This document shows positions 37,701-46,404 of a stretch of 64,000 nt of DNA, piece after piece; the first letter of the stretch is position 1; each line of letters begins with the position of its first letter. Location: assembly GCA_012523775.1 (NCBI GenBank), contig JAAYTK010000066.1, positions 1 through 64,000 on the forward strand. The letters are read 5' to 3'. Position numbers and translations under genes: made by a program. The notes under the pieces were generated by a model. The model had not been told where the DNA came from. It searched no databases and was given only the letters and a program-made list of their open reading frames with translations. Source of the DNA: Clostridiales bacterium (GTDB lineage Bacteria > Bacillota > Clostridia > Lachnospirales > Lachnospiraceae).

Positions 37701-38663
37701 TATAAGACCAGAACTGATAAGGACGGCAGGTTTGCATTTACCTTTAAAGACCAGCTTTATGCAGGGCAGTCATTGGTTGTTATGGCTTCTGATGAAAAGG
37801 ACAACAGAGAAAGATTCAGTATTCCTGTTGAGGTCATTGTAAAAGACATTGAATCCTATGTGAGACCGGAATCAATCGTTTTGACACTAAACCGTATTAC
37901 GAACAAATCAAATATAATATCAGGGTATTATAATTCAGGAGGAAGTGTATTTATTGCCATAGCCAGTGGCGAAGGAGAGAGCTTCAGGAACAGTCTTTAT
38001 AGTGTTGAGCTAAACGATAATAACAGATATCAGCATTTTCTGGAAGAGAAGCTTGAAATGGGAACCAAGGTTTATGTAATGGCAAGGTTTGTGAACGGTA
38101 AAATACTGTTGGCGCAGTCCTTTACAGTAACAGCGGGCAGACCTAATACACCCACACTTCTTAGGGATATTACCAATACCGATAAAGAGGTTAAGGTGTC
38201 TGCGGCTAAGGATTGCGAAATCACACTTACTATCGGTAAGAAGACCTATACTACTAATGAATATATTTATGACGAGTTATCAGGTCAGTATATTTATACC
38301 CTGGCAACGGATCGTGATGTTTCAGGTACGTCGGTAACCGTAACATCAACTAATGAATCCGGAACCAGTGATCCATTGATAACCCAGCTTGTAAAGGTTT
38401 CACCGGACCCTCCGACAGTTAATACCGTATACGAGGGGGATAAGATAATATCCGGTTCCATAGAACTTCTGGGTGATGATGCTGATACACAAACCAAGGT
38501 ATATGCTCAGATAGGCAGTAAAACCTACAAAGGAACCGTTGAAGGCAATGGTGACTTCACCATTAAAATTCCTGCTCAGAAGGAAGGTGCCGCAATCAAG
38601 CTGTGGGGCGTTAACAAGGCAGGAAGAGGTCCTTTAATAAAGATTATTGTTAATAAAAAATAG
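34734..38663 (+). CDS. Secreted 2',3'-cyclic phosphodiesterase/5'-nucleotidase with Ig-like repeats
   Basis: A 1309-residue exported protein. Signal peptide ~1-31 (ends AIAAG). The metallophosphatase domain (~38-330) has IIGTTDLHGQL, TLDAGDVL, ITLGNHEFDYG and VVVCGHEHN, the ligands of two metals, in the CpdB/UshA manner. A 5'-nucleotidase C-terminal domain follows (~370-620; substrate-binding). From ~760 to the end come about six bacterial Ig-like repeats with patterns such as KSKISGTAEPNT and GDKIISGSIEL. No LPXTG, SLH or membrane anchor is seen at the end (KIIVNKK). It probably releases phosphate and nucleosides from extracellular nucleotides, feeding the salvage genes nearby. About three times the size of the catalytic core. 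Confidence 0.9.
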   Translation: MTKRKFRLHFLAILAFMVLAVSMLFNNAIAAGNETEKVDLRIIGTTDLHGQLNSNDYEQGVDYNNGGLARVFDLIKKAKAELPENNTITLDAGDVLFDYTTEYIFSTNQEAIQPIYRAMRYVGYDAITLGNHEFDYGYDYILRQLDGSGLRDITIVSNVTDARTGEHPFLENMLITRMVKTRSGKEVEIKIGIIGQTIPTLTGKTHSYAGILIGQDMVENAKEQAAKLKEMGADVIIALSHTGIGPENPELNFKNVAYALTKIPEIDVVVCGHEHNLFPTNDMTSPYYKLPGVDKETYLMNGKNVVMAGDRGKAIGVVDLVLDVKEDSVSISDRQSRLRMVTEKTTVEDETIAKMFGEWEVQLLQYGSDIIGELKPGTSIQNYFGLLSDNAAIQLLNDSKIHYAINRVRGVDKKYIDYPVIAASTYESFGVKSIYDFVNINNQITESDLTTLQNYNSYLYVYTITGAQLREWLEWSASAYETIGMDMEWQDNTMKLLMEETGLKSLIREDWINDWSNFYVFDGISYDINPSREPRYDFSGNRISNSTRISNVRYQGKEVTDDMELLIATNKITKPTEANQGVDKQTVLKGFIRSQAVLGKYIRQLSFSGSILPQVDYNWRLILPKNYQFIVKAPYYADSLFVETELYVKHLLQKDQYRYYVATYPNDLSDTVAPHLVVVPMVTNPTASPFDIAVKAFDASEIKHLKYIIGEYDLSYAAWISAIDIPSKGFTIFRNGIYSIYAEDIYGNKSVRKLVIENFNDNLLPSPVVDNYTNRKSKISGTAEPNTILVIETSSGVYEHEVNANGTFSIALPGQPAETYITVYIRDDERGLESEHLEVRINRTGPNQPLVNPFYNNDSYILGNARDNITSVIAIIDDIVYVDKKGGKALYEANKEIYDPTLKIVETTVGVSYDGQFVIMLPPQDAGTSIKIYALDHISRNSRVTTITVQEAGPNAPVVNDVSNIEKSVTGYVPSSSNADVVLQIGDTVYKTRTDKDGRFAFTFKDQLYAGQSLVVMASDEKDNRERFSIPVEVIVKDIESYVRPESIVLTLNRITNKSNIISGYYNSGGSVFIAIASGEGESFRNSLYSVELNDNNRYQHFLEEKLEMGTKVYVMARFVNGKILLAQSFTVTAGRPNTPTLLRDITNTDKEVKVSAAKDCEITLTIGKKTYTTNEYIYDELSGQYIYTLATDRDVSGTSVTVTSTNESGTSDPLITQLVKVSPDPPTVNTVYEGDKIISGSIELLGDDADTQTKVYAQIGSKTYKGTVEGNGDFTIKIPAQKEGAAIKLWGVNKAGRGPLIKIIVNKK

Positions 38664-38685
38664 GGTTTTCAATTTAATAATAATG

Positions 38686-38720
38686 GGGATGTCAAAAACT
38701 GACATCCTCATTTTGGTTTT
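38686..38720 (+). terminator. Terminator after the nucleotidase gene
   Basis: A 10-bp stem (38686-38695 with 38701-38710, GGGGATGTCA / TGACATCCTC with one G-U pair) with a 5-nt loop is followed by ATTTTGGTTTTC. Confidence 0.82.
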
Positions 38721-38814
38721 CTATTCTTTGCTATTTACTGTTTAATATTATATAATAGAGGAAGAATATGAAGTTTACTTAAGATTCTTTGAATTTAGAT
38801 TACAGGAGGACACA

Positions 38815-39345
38815 ATGGAGCTCTGGGATATATATGACAAATTTTTTGTCAAGACCGGAAGAAAGCACGAAAGAGGAAAACCTATTACAGGCGATGATTT
38901 TCACCTTATAGTACATATTTATCCCATCAACAGCAAGGGACAGCTGTTAATTCAGAAAAGAGCCGATACAGTCAGCTGGAAGCCCGGATATTGGGCCAGT
39001 ACAGGAGGCTCGGCGATATCCGGGGATGATGCGTGGACTACATGTCAGAAGGAGCTGTGGGAGGAACTGGGGATTAGGGCCACCCCACAAAACTCATATC
39101 TGGCCATGATGTTTCGGAAATATAACAGCTTCTGTGTGATATGGCTTGTAAGAACTGATGTAAGTGTAGAGGAGCTAACGCTACAGCCTGCTGAGGTGAC
39201 TGAGGCTAGATGGGTAACACGGGAGGAAATCAAAGAGCTGGAAGAGAAGGGGCAATGGATAGGTTATTCCTACATGGATTTCTTATATCATCTAATAGAT
39301 GAAGAGTTTGGAACCATATGGAAGGATACTACGTCTAATATGTAG
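38815..39345 (+). CDS. NUDIX hydrolase
   Basis: A 176-residue NUDIX protein that should cleave a nucleoside diphosphate linked to another group. The NUDIX box is GSAISGDDAWTTCQKELWEELGI (~62-84; shown as G..ISGDDAW and KELWEELGI). It differs from Gx5Ex7REUxEExGU: the first Glu is Asp and the Arg is Lys, while the metal-binding EELG core is intact. The opening ELWDIYD and LIVHIYPINSKGQLLIQKRA resemble isopentenyl-diphosphate-isomerase-like or YfcD-type NUDIX enzymes. AGGAGG ribosome site. Substrate unknown. Confidence 0.88.
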   Translation: MELWDIYDKFFVKTGRKHERGKPITGDDFHLIVHIYPINSKGQLLIQKRADTVSWKPGYWASTGGSAISGDDAWTTCQKELWEELGIRATPQNSYLAMMFRKYNSFCVIWLVRTDVSVEELTLQPAEVTEARWVTREEIKELEEKGQWIGYSYMDFLYHLIDEEFGTIWKDTTSNM

Positions 39346-39397
39346 CAAAGAGCATATTAATATAAAAGGTTATGGTTCAATGAGAGGGGGAAGTTTT

Positions 39398-40375
39398 ATG
39401 AAGAAATACAGAATAACTATAGTTCTTGGTATAATATTTGTTATAGGAATATTATCGGCTGCCTGTGCCAAATATGATAATAAGGCTACTACAGCAGTGA
39501 ATGAATCATCATATGTATATGACGAAGCAGAGGCACCTAAGCCTGATGCCGACATGGCTGATTTTAATAACGTGACAGGTCTTACGAGTACAACGGAGCT
39601 TGTATCGGGAAATACAGCCGACCTGTCTATGGACAAGATTATTACGAAGGTAAACTTAGAGGTTGAGACACAGGATTTCGATGAGCTTATAAACGTAATT
39701 AAGGATGAGATATCCAGACTGGGTGGCTATGATGAAAGGACGGATATCAGCGGTAAAAGGTACTATAGTCGAGGTAATTTAAGATATGGTTATATAGTTG
39801 CCAGAATTCCTAAGGACCGACTGAAGGAATTTGTTGAGATTGTTAAGGAGAACGGAAATGTGATTAACGAGTCCTCCTCTTCTGACAATGTAACGCTTCA
39901 GTATGTAGATACCCAAAGCCGTAAAAAGTCATTGGAGATTGAGCAGGAAAGACTATGGTCACTTTTGGAAAAGGCTGAAAAATTAGAGGATATCGTGACC
40001 CTGGAAAGCCGCTTAAGCTCAATACGCCATGAGCTGCAGATGTATGAGACAGAGCTTAGAACAATTGACAACCAGGTGGATTACAGTACGGTTACTATTA
40101 ATATAAATGAGGTTGAGAGAATGTCACCCTCCACCGAAGAAAAAGAGACTGTCTTTACCAGAATAAAAAATGGTTTTAGTAAATCCATGTATGATATCAG
40201 TGAAGGGCTTAAGGACTTCTTCGTATGGTTTGTGGTAAGTCTGCCATATCTCCTTATATGGGCTGTTATTATTATTGTGGTAGTCATAATATCCAGGAAG
40301 ACATATAAAAGAATCAGTAAAAAAAGAGAGGTTAACCCTAACCCTGGGACGAAAGAAAATCCTCCTATAGAGTAA
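39398..40375 (+). CDS. DUF4349 lipoprotein
   Basis: A 325-residue putative lipoprotein. MKKYRITIVLG...ILSAAC gives a signal peptide with lipobox Cys near residue 20. The DUF4349 domain (~82-300) shows KVNLEVETQDFDELI, a long coiled coil (~170-230, RKKSLEIEQERL...ESRLSSIRHELQ) and VDYSTVTININEVE, followed by a C-terminal membrane helix (~275-300) and a basic tail. The ATG at 39398 follows GAGGGGG; an in-frame ATG at 39299 would overlap the NUDIX gene. The double anchoring suggests an extracytoplasmic sensor or scaffold. Function not established to my knowledge. Confidence 0.82.
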   Translation: MKKYRITIVLGIIFVIGILSAACAKYDNKATTAVNESSYVYDEAEAPKPDADMADFNNVTGLTSTTELVSGNTADLSMDKIITKVNLEVETQDFDELINVIKDEISRLGGYDERTDISGKRYYSRGNLRYGYIVARIPKDRLKEFVEIVKENGNVINESSSSDNVTLQYVDTQSRKKSLEIEQERLWSLLEKAEKLEDIVTLESRLSSIRHELQMYETELRTIDNQVDYSTVTININEVERMSPSTEEKETVFTRIKNGFSKSMYDISEGLKDFFVWFVVSLPYLLIWAVIIIVVVIISRKTYKRISKKREVNPNPGTKENPPIE

Positions 40376-41759
40376 TCAGGGACCATTTTCCGCTTGAGAA
40401 CCGTCTGAAGCTTACGATCAGCCTAAACATCTGGTCTAAACCCAAGGCAATCCAAGCCCCATATAGACCGAGCCCCATAGGGAAGCATAGCAGCCAGGTA
40501 AGAATAGGTCTTATAAGGGCAATGCTGATAAAGGAAGTTACCGCAATATAAGCGGTATCTCCGGCTCCTCTAAGACAACCTGACATTACCACCTGTGAGG
40601 TCTGTGCATGGGTACTAAAGGCGGCGAGAATCATAATACTGGAGCCCAAGGCTATAATTGTCTGTTCATCGCTAAAAAGCGAGACTAAGAATCTTCCGCC
40701 GAACATAAATACAAAGAATATACAACTGGAAATCATAAATGCAAGCCTTTGACCGGTTTTACCATATATTATGGATAAATCCGGTCTTTTTGCGCCCAGA
40801 TTCTGGCCTACCAGGGCAGAAGCCGCTATAGACAGTCCGTCTCCGAATGAAAAGGACAGAGATAGTATATTCATACATATTAAATGTGTAGAATATGCCG
40901 TAGTACCGAGCCTTGCTATGATAGCCGCATAGGCGAAAAAGCCGATTCTCATAAATACCTGTTCAACAAATGCACTGCTACTAACCTTTAGTATTGGATT
41001 CAGTATTTTCCTTTTTAAGGACCATATTGACTTATAATAAAAGTTTAAATAATTATTCCTTCTGAATAAGGTGGCGACTGATATAATAAATGCCACACAG
41101 ACACCCATAGTAGTAGCTATGGCAGCTCCTGCAACCTCAAGTCTCGGGAATATACCAATACCGTTAATTAAAAGATAGTTAAAGACTATGTTAACCATAT
41201 TACTGGATATATTTGTCCACATTGCTATCTTTGTTTTTCCACAGCCCCTTTGTGCCGCATTAATCGTAAGGGTAAGAGACTGAAACGGGATACCGAACAT
41301 GATAATTCGTAGATAGTTCATGGCATCATTAATATAGGTATCCTCCGCCCCGGCAAATAATAAAATCGGCTTCGCAAAAATATATCCCAGAAAAGCCATG
41401 GTAAGTGAGACCATGGTGGCAAGCAATATACCTGACCGTAATGTATTATTGGCACCTGCGCGGTCCTCCTGTCCCTTTCTTCTCGCGGACACAGCCGTGA
41501 TACCTACATTCAATGAGAATATTACAGCCAACAATATAAATTTTGGTTGATTTGTTATACCTACCGCCGCAATAGCCTTTTCGCCCAAACTACCGACCAT
41601 CATGGTATCAATAGCACTGACGAGTCCGACAAGAAGTGCTTCCAGTGCCGAAGGCCAGGCAATTTTTAAAAAATTGCTATAAACCGTTTTTGTCTGTGGC
41701 AAATCTCCTACAATTTGATTAGGCTTTATCATACCACTAACCGTAAAAAAATTTTTCAT
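40365..41759 (-). CDS. MATE family multidrug efflux transporter
   Basis: A ~464-residue transporter with twelve predicted helices, MATE family, exporting cationic drugs or metabolites by Na+/H+ antiport. AWPSALEALLVGLVSAIDTMMVG at the start and QNLGAKRPDLSIIYG in the second half are typical of the family. The ATG at 41757-41759 has GGAG 9 bp ahead; the next upstream starts lie within the site. Its 3' end overlaps the 3' end of the DUF4349 gene on the other strand by 11 bp. Substrate unknown. Confidence 0.9.
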   Translation of the reverse strand: MKNFFTVSGMIKPNQIVGDLPQTKTVYSNFLKIAWPSALEALLVGLVSAIDTMMVGSLGEKAIAAVGITNQPKFILLAVIFSLNVGITAVSARRKGQEDRAGANNTLRSGILLATMVSLTMAFLGYIFAKPILLFAGAEDTYINDAMNYLRIIMFGIPFQSLTLTINAAQRGCGKTKIAMWTNISSNMVNIVFNYLLINGIGIFPRLEVAGAAIATTMGVCVAFIISVATLFRRNNYLNFYYKSIWSLKRKILNPILKVSSSAFVEQVFMRIGFFAYAAIIARLGTTAYSTHLICMNILSLSFSFGDGLSIAASALVGQNLGAKRPDLSIIYGKTGQRLAFMISSCIFFVFMFGGRFLVSLFSDEQTIIALGSSIMILAAFSTHAQTSQVVMSGCLRGAGDTAYIAVTSFISIALIRPILTWLLCFPMGLGLYGAWIALGLDQMFRLIVSFRRFSSGKWSLITL

Positions 41760-41897
41760 TTTATCCATCTCCAATTCAGGTCAAAACCAAGTAGGTCGTC
41801 ATCTAATAAAAATAATTAATATGAATGATTATATCATTATAGAATAATAAATCAAGAAATTGCAATAGAATATATATCATACATTCATCTGATAGAA

Positions 41898-41926
41898 TTG
41901 CCTTTTTTGATATAAAATGATAAAAT
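41898..41926 (+). promoter_or_regulatory. Probable promoter of deoD-deoC-cdd
   Basis: TTGCCT at 41898-41903 and TAAAAT at 41921-41926 are 17 bp apart, 30 bp before the deoD start. The -35 differs from TTGACA at two positions. Confidence 0.55.
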
Positions 41927-41956
41927 ATTTTAAAAGAATATAAGGAGGAAGAATTT

Positions 41957-42664
41957 ATGAAAATACCTACCCCACATATCGGAGCTAAGACCGATGATAT
42001 AGCTAAAACAGTCCTAATGCCCGGAGACCCGTTACGGGCTAAATTTATTGCGGAGCATTATCTGGAGGACCTGGTATGCTTTAATACTATAAGAAATATG
42101 CTTGGCTATACAGGAACATATAAGGGTAAAATGGTTTCTGTCATGGGAAGTGGAATGGGCATGCCGTCTATTGGAATTTATTCGTATGAACTTTATAATT
42201 TTTATGATGTGGATAATATTATAAGGATTGGTTCTGCCGGTGGTATAGCAGACGATATAAAATTAAGAGACATCGTTATAGGTATGGGAGCATCCACCAA
42301 CTCCGATTTTGCGACTCAATATAAGCTGCCGGGAACATTTGCTCCTATAGCGGATTTCGGACTTCTTCGTAAGGCTGTGGAGACGGCCGAAAAGCTGGGA
42401 ATCAAGACGGTTGTCGGCAATATTCTTTCCTCAGACACCTTCTATGATGACAATTCCGAGGCAAATTCGGCGTGGAAAAAGATGAATGTTCTTTGTGTTG
42501 AGATGGAAGCGGCAGCCTTATATATGAATGCTGCCAGAGCCGGAAAGAAGGCACTGTGTATTCTGACTATATCCGACCATGTATTTACGGGTGAAGCCTT
42601 ATCGGCTGAGGACAGGCAGAATACATTCCGTGATATGATGGAAATTGCTTTAGAGCTTGCTTAA
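41957..42664 (+). CDS. deoD: Purine-nucleoside phosphorylase, DeoD type
   Basis: A 235-residue hexameric PNP that phosphorolyses purine (deoxy)nucleosides. [30 protein letters not shown] is the family start (phosphate-binding Gly/Arg), [19 protein letters not shown] the phosphate loop, [10 protein letters not shown] the nucleoside-binding site, and LTISDH the catalytic aspartate. Leads the salvage operon deoD-deoC-cdd. Strong AAGGAGG. Confidence 0.97.
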   Translation: MKIPTPHIGAKTDDIAKTVLMPGDPLRAKFIAEHYLEDLVCFNTIRNMLGYTGTYKGKMVSVMGSGMGMPSIGIYSYELYNFYDVDNIIRIGSAGGIADDIKLRDIVIGMGASTNSDFATQYKLPGTFAPIADFGLLRKAVETAEKLGIKTVVGNILSSDTFYDDNSEANSAWKKMNVLCVEMEAAALYMNAARAGKKALCILTISDHVFTGEALSAEDRQNTFRDMMEIALELA

Positions 42665-42696
42665 GACTTATTATAATATGAAAGGTGGTAGGAGTA

Positions 42697-43362
42697 TTGG
42701 ATAAAAAGGATATATTTCGTAGGGTTGATCATACCCTGCTTACACAGACAGCGACATGGGATGAGATAAAGCAGATATGTGATGATGCCATTGCCTATGA
42801 GGTGGCATCAGTCTGCATACCTCCCTCCTATGTTAAAAGAGTAAAGGAATATGTGAAGAATAAAATGGCGGTCTGTACCGTTATCGGTTTCCCCAATGGT
42901 TATCAGACTACTGAGGTTAAAGTATTTGAAGCTAGAAACGCGATAGAAAACGGTGCAGATGAGATCGATATGGTTATAAATATCGGTGCGGTTAAGGACA
43001 GAGAATGCCATAAAATAATTGATGAAATCAAACAGATAAAGGCCGTATGCGGTGACCGCATACTGAAGGTAATCATAGAAACCTGCTTATTAACCGACGA
43101 AGAAAAAATAAGGATGTGTGAGGTCGTAACAGAAGCAGGAGCTGATTTTATAAAGACGTCCACAGGCTTTTCCAAGGCAGGTGCCACATTTTACGATGTT
43201 GAACTGTTTGCTAAGCATATCGGTGAAAACGTAAAGATTAAGGCTGCCGGAGGTATAGCATCCTTTGATGATGCAGAGAAATTCATAAATCTCGGAGCCG
43301 AAAGACTGGGTACCAGTAGAATAATTAAATTGGCCAAGAACCAGGATGCAACGGGATACTAA
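42697..43362 (+). CDS. deoC: Deoxyribose-phosphate aldolase
   Basis: A 221-residue class I aldolase that splits deoxyribose-5-phosphate to glyceraldehyde-3-phosphate and acetaldehyde. [17 protein letters not shown] is the start, VIIETCLL carries the active-site Lys neighbourhood and [14 protein letters not shown] the Schiff-base lysine. The start is taken as TTG 42697, with the SD-like AGGTGG/AGGAG just ahead; a GTG four codons upstream lies inside that site. Second gene of the salvage operon. Confidence 0.94.
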   Translation: MDKKDIFRRVDHTLLTQTATWDEIKQICDDAIAYEVASVCIPPSYVKRVKEYVKNKMAVCTVIGFPNGYQTTEVKVFEARNAIENGADEIDMVINIGAVKDRECHKIIDEIKQIKAVCGDRILKVIIETCLLTDEEKIRMCEVVTEAGADFIKTSTGFSKAGATFYDVELFAKHIGENVKIKAAGGIASFDDAEKFINLGAERLGTSRIIKLAKNQDATGY

Positions 43363-43375
43363 AGGAGGAATTATG

Positions 43376-43879
43376 ATGAAGCCTGATAAAGAACAGGTTC
43401 ATAGCTTGATTCGCCATGAAAAGGGAGAGCTTTTGGCAAAAAATGAGTTGGTAAGCCGCTCCGTCATACGGAATTTAATCAGGGAAGCGATTCTGGCCAT
43501 GGAGAATGCATATATACCTTATTCGAATTTTCGCGTTGGTTCCGCTTTACTGACGGCTAAACAGAAAATATATACAGGATGTAATATAGAAAATGCCGCA
43601 TTAACTCCTACCAACTGTGCTGAAAGAACAGCATTTTATAATGCAATCAGTGACGGTGTAAGGAATTTTGCTGCAATTGCCATTGTAGGCGGTAATGATG
43701 GTATTATTACCGATTACTGTCCGCCCTGCGGTGTATGTCGTCAAGTGATGAGGGAGTTTGTGGATCCTCATAGGTTCCTCGTAATACTGGCGAAATCTGA
43801 GGAAGATTACCTGGTATATTTCTTAGAGGAACTGCTGCCTTTGGGCTTTGGACCCGATTATCTGAATAAGCAGGACTGA
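43376..43879 (+). CDS. cdd: Cytidine deaminase with N-terminal extension
   Basis: A 167-residue zinc enzyme that deaminates cytidine and deoxycytidine. The zinc/catalytic motifs are TNCAERTAF (C81-A-E83) and CPPCGVC (C118, C121). The catalytic domain usually starts at its N-terminus, but here ~38 residues precede it, helical and charged (HSLIRHEKGELLAKNELV). AAGGAGG lies 7 bp before ATG 43376 (an adjacent ATG at 43373 is also possible), so the extension is real rather than a start error. Third gene of deoD-deoC-cdd. Confidence 0.92.
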   Translation: MKPDKEQVHSLIRHEKGELLAKNELVSRSVIRNLIREAILAMENAYIPYSNFRVGSALLTAKQKIYTGCNIENAALTPTNCAERTAFYNAISDGVRNFAAIAIVGGNDGIITDYCPPCGVCRQVMREFVDPHRFLVILAKSEEDYLVYFLEELLPLGFGPDYLNKQD

Positions 43880-44050
43880 ATAGTTCGATGGTTTTATAAT
43901 TATTTACTTTTATAATTATTAGATAAAGTAATGAATACGGGATGTTTACTTCTTTTAAAGAGATAAGGGGTATGATATACTTTATCTAAATAGCTTGTAC
44001 CGTAAGCGGATAAAGCTATATGCGAATTTACCGGAAAGGAATGGATTAGA

Positions 44051-45289
44051 ATGTACTCATTTGAAGATGTGAAAGCTTTTGACCCAGAAATAGCCAATGC
44101 AATATCCCTCGAGAATGACAGGCAGAGTGAGCATATTGAGCTTATAGCTTCAGAGAATTTCGTCAGCAAAGCTGTGATGGCGGCCATGGGAAGCCAGTTA
44201 ACCAATAAATATGCAGAGGGATATCCCGGCAAGAGATATTATGGCGGTTGCGAATTTGTGGATATAGCTGAAAATCTTGCCATTGATCGTGCTAAGAAGC
44301 TTTTTAATTGTACCTATGCCAATGTTCAACCCCATTCGGGTGCTCAGGCTAATATGGCTGTATTTTTTGCATTACTAAAGCCGGGGGATACAGTTATGGG
44401 AATGAATCTTAACCATGGTGGTCATTTAACCCATGGAAGCCCGGTTAATATAAGCGGTAGCTATTTTAAGATTGTCCCTTACGGTGTAAATGATGACGGC
44501 TATATAGATTACGATGAGGTTAGAAGGATTACTTTGGAAAGCAAACCGAAGTTAATCATTGCGGGTGCGAGTGCCTATGCAAGGAAGATAGATTTTAAGC
44601 TGTTCAGAGAAATTGCCGATGAAGTAGGGGCATATCTTATGGTGGATATGGCTCATATTGCAGGTCTTGTGGCAGCTGGTTATCACGAAAGTCCGATACC
44701 TTATGCCCATGTTACCACTACTACAACCCATAAGACCTTAAGAGGGCCAAGAGGCGGAATGATTCTTTCCAGTGAAGAGTTCGCAAATAAGCATAAACTG
44801 AATAAGTCCGTGTTCCCCGGAATTCAAGGAGGACCATTGATGCATGTAATTGCAGCAAAGGCAGTATGCTTTAAGGAGGCTCTCGAACCGAGCTTTAAGG
44901 ACTATGCCAGAAGAATAATCGAGAATGCACAAGCTCTTGCCGGCGGATTAATTAACAGAGGATTTAATCTTGTATCCGGTGGTACTGATAATCATCTGAT
45001 GCTGGTCGACCTTCAGAACATGGGTGTTACCGGTAAGGATGCAGAGAAGCTTCTTGAGAAGGCTAATATTACCTGTAACAAAAATACGGTTCCCAATGAT
45101 CCGGCTTCACCGTTCATAACCAGTGGAATCCGTTTGGGCACCGCGGCTGTAACCACCAGAGGTTTAGGTATCGAGGATATGGATATTATTGCCGAGGCAA
45201 TTTACCTTCTGATTAAGGATGCTAAGGCCAATAAGGATAAAGCCATTAAAATGGTTAAAGGCCTTACGGATAAATATCCCCTATATTAA
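44051..45289 (+). CDS. glyA: Serine hydroxymethyltransferase
   Basis: A full-length 412-residue PLP enzyme that interconverts serine and glycine and charges tetrahydrofolate with a C1 unit. [44 protein letters not shown] and the PLP-lysine motif [14 protein letters not shown] (~225-238) are diagnostic. Supplies methylene-THF that the MetH route can use after reduction. A shared terminator follows. Cytosolic. Confidence 0.98.
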   Translation: MYSFEDVKAFDPEIANAISLENDRQSEHIELIASENFVSKAVMAAMGSQLTNKYAEGYPGKRYYGGCEFVDIAENLAIDRAKKLFNCTYANVQPHSGAQANMAVFFALLKPGDTVMGMNLNHGGHLTHGSPVNISGSYFKIVPYGVNDDGYIDYDEVRRITLESKPKLIIAGASAYARKIDFKLFREIADEVGAYLMVDMAHIAGLVAAGYHESPIPYAHVTTTTTHKTLRGPRGGMILSSEEFANKHKLNKSVFPGIQGGPLMHVIAAKAVCFKEALEPSFKDYARRIIENAQALAGGLINRGFNLVSGGTDNHLMLVDLQNMGVTGKDAEKLLEKANITCNKNTVPNDPASPFITSGIRLGTAAVTTRGLGIEDMDIIAEAIYLLIKDAKANKDKAIKMVKGLTDKYPLY

Positions 45290-45317
45290 TAATGATATTT
45301 TATGGATAAAAAAGAAT

Positions 45318-45345
45318 GAGACTGACCGGTATATGGTTCAGTCTC
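45318..45345. terminator. Bidirectional terminator, glyA / DegV
   Basis: GAGACTGA (45318-45325) pairs with TCAGTCTC (45338-45345). The minus-strand side is followed by TTCTTTTTTAT, the plus-strand side by a T-rich run, so it serves both converging genes. Confidence 0.78.
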
Positions 45346-45373
45346 TGCTTTACTTAAAAAGTACTTTATAATA

Positions 45374-46261
45374 TTATATACAATCATATCTTTTTACAAA
45401 GCATATTCCTATGGCTCCCGGTCCTGTGTAGGTACCGATAGTAACACCAATCTGAAAAATCGGATAGTTTAGCTTTCTTTCAAGAAAGTCTTCAAGCTTT
45501 TTTTCCAGATAGTGAGCATCATCTATGGTAGTGGCATTTGCTATACAGAATTCGTAGTCGGCCGGATTCTCAGCTGTTTCATTAAAATACTCCTGAAGCA
45601 TTTCAAATACCTTATCCAGCGATTTTTTTCTGCCGCGAATATTCGAATATGGTATGAGTTCGGCTTCCTTTAGCTGAATAAGAGGCTTCAAGGCTATCAT
45701 ATCTCTTGCTAGGGATATTACCTTGCCTATTCTTCTTCCCTTAGCCAGATATTCCAAGGTATTTACTGTGAACATAATCCTTGCGGTGGTTTTTAGCAAA
45801 TTAGCCTTATGAGTAGCCTCCTCCAGCGACAGACCCGCCTTCTTCATGGCGGCTATCTGCATAAGCAGGATTCCCTGACCGCCCGTAGCCTGGATACTGT
45901 CAATAATAGATATATTGACATCGGGATATTGCTCCTCAAGTATATGCTTTGCATTTAACGCAGACTGATATGATCCACTGAACTTCTGAGTCAGACACAG
46001 GCACAGGATATCATTACCTTCTTTTAGAGAAGGAGTGAACATAGAAATATAATCCTGAACGGAAGGAAGAGAGGTTTTTGCGTAGACCTTTTTTGAGGTA
46101 AGAGTTCTATAAAACTCCTCCTTGGTAATATCCACATTTTCCTTATAATAATTCTCCTGATCAAAACTAACATAAAAAGGTATTAGTTTAATTTGATGCT
46201 CCTGCAGCAGATTTTCAGGTAAATCGCATGAGGAATCGCTAAATATTTGATATGGCCTCAT
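45374..46261 (-). CDS. DegV family fatty-acid-binding protein
   Basis: A 295-residue DegV protein. FSDSSCDLPENLL at the start, ITKEEFYRTL, TSLPSVQDY and LCLCLTQKFSGSYQSA near 100 are family motifs; FakB proteins of this family bind acyl groups for the fatty acid kinase FakA, which is not in the window. ATG 46259-46261 follows GGGAGG by 7 bp; the TTG two codons upstream is rejected. Monocistronic, minus strand. Confidence 0.93.
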   Translation of the reverse strand: MRPYQIFSDSSCDLPENLLQEHQIKLIPFYVSFDQENYYKENVDITKEEFYRTLTSKKVYAKTSLPSVQDYISMFTPSLKEGNDILCLCLTQKFSGSYQSALNAKHILEEQYPDVNISIIDSIQATGGQGILLMQIAAMKKAGLSLEEATHKANLLKTTARIMFTVNTLEYLAKGRRIGKVISLARDMIALKPLIQLKEAELIPYSNIRGRKKSLDKVFEMLQEYFNETAENPADYEFCIANATTIDDAHYLEKKLEDFLERKLNYPIFQIGVTIGTYTGPGAIGICFVKRYDCI

Positions 46262-46404
46262 TAACAACCCTCCCTTGTGTCGTGGTTTTCATTACTACAT
46301 CTATTGTATATTATGGTCTGCTATTATTCAATAGAAATTAATATTTGTCCCATAAGCAAATATAAGATATACTGTACTTAATTAATTAAGAAAGTTGGGA
46401 AGTA

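Noticed and set aside
43892..43920. Two copies of TTTTATAATTATT before glyA
   Set aside because: Short, A+T-rich and easily produced by chance; no function suggested.
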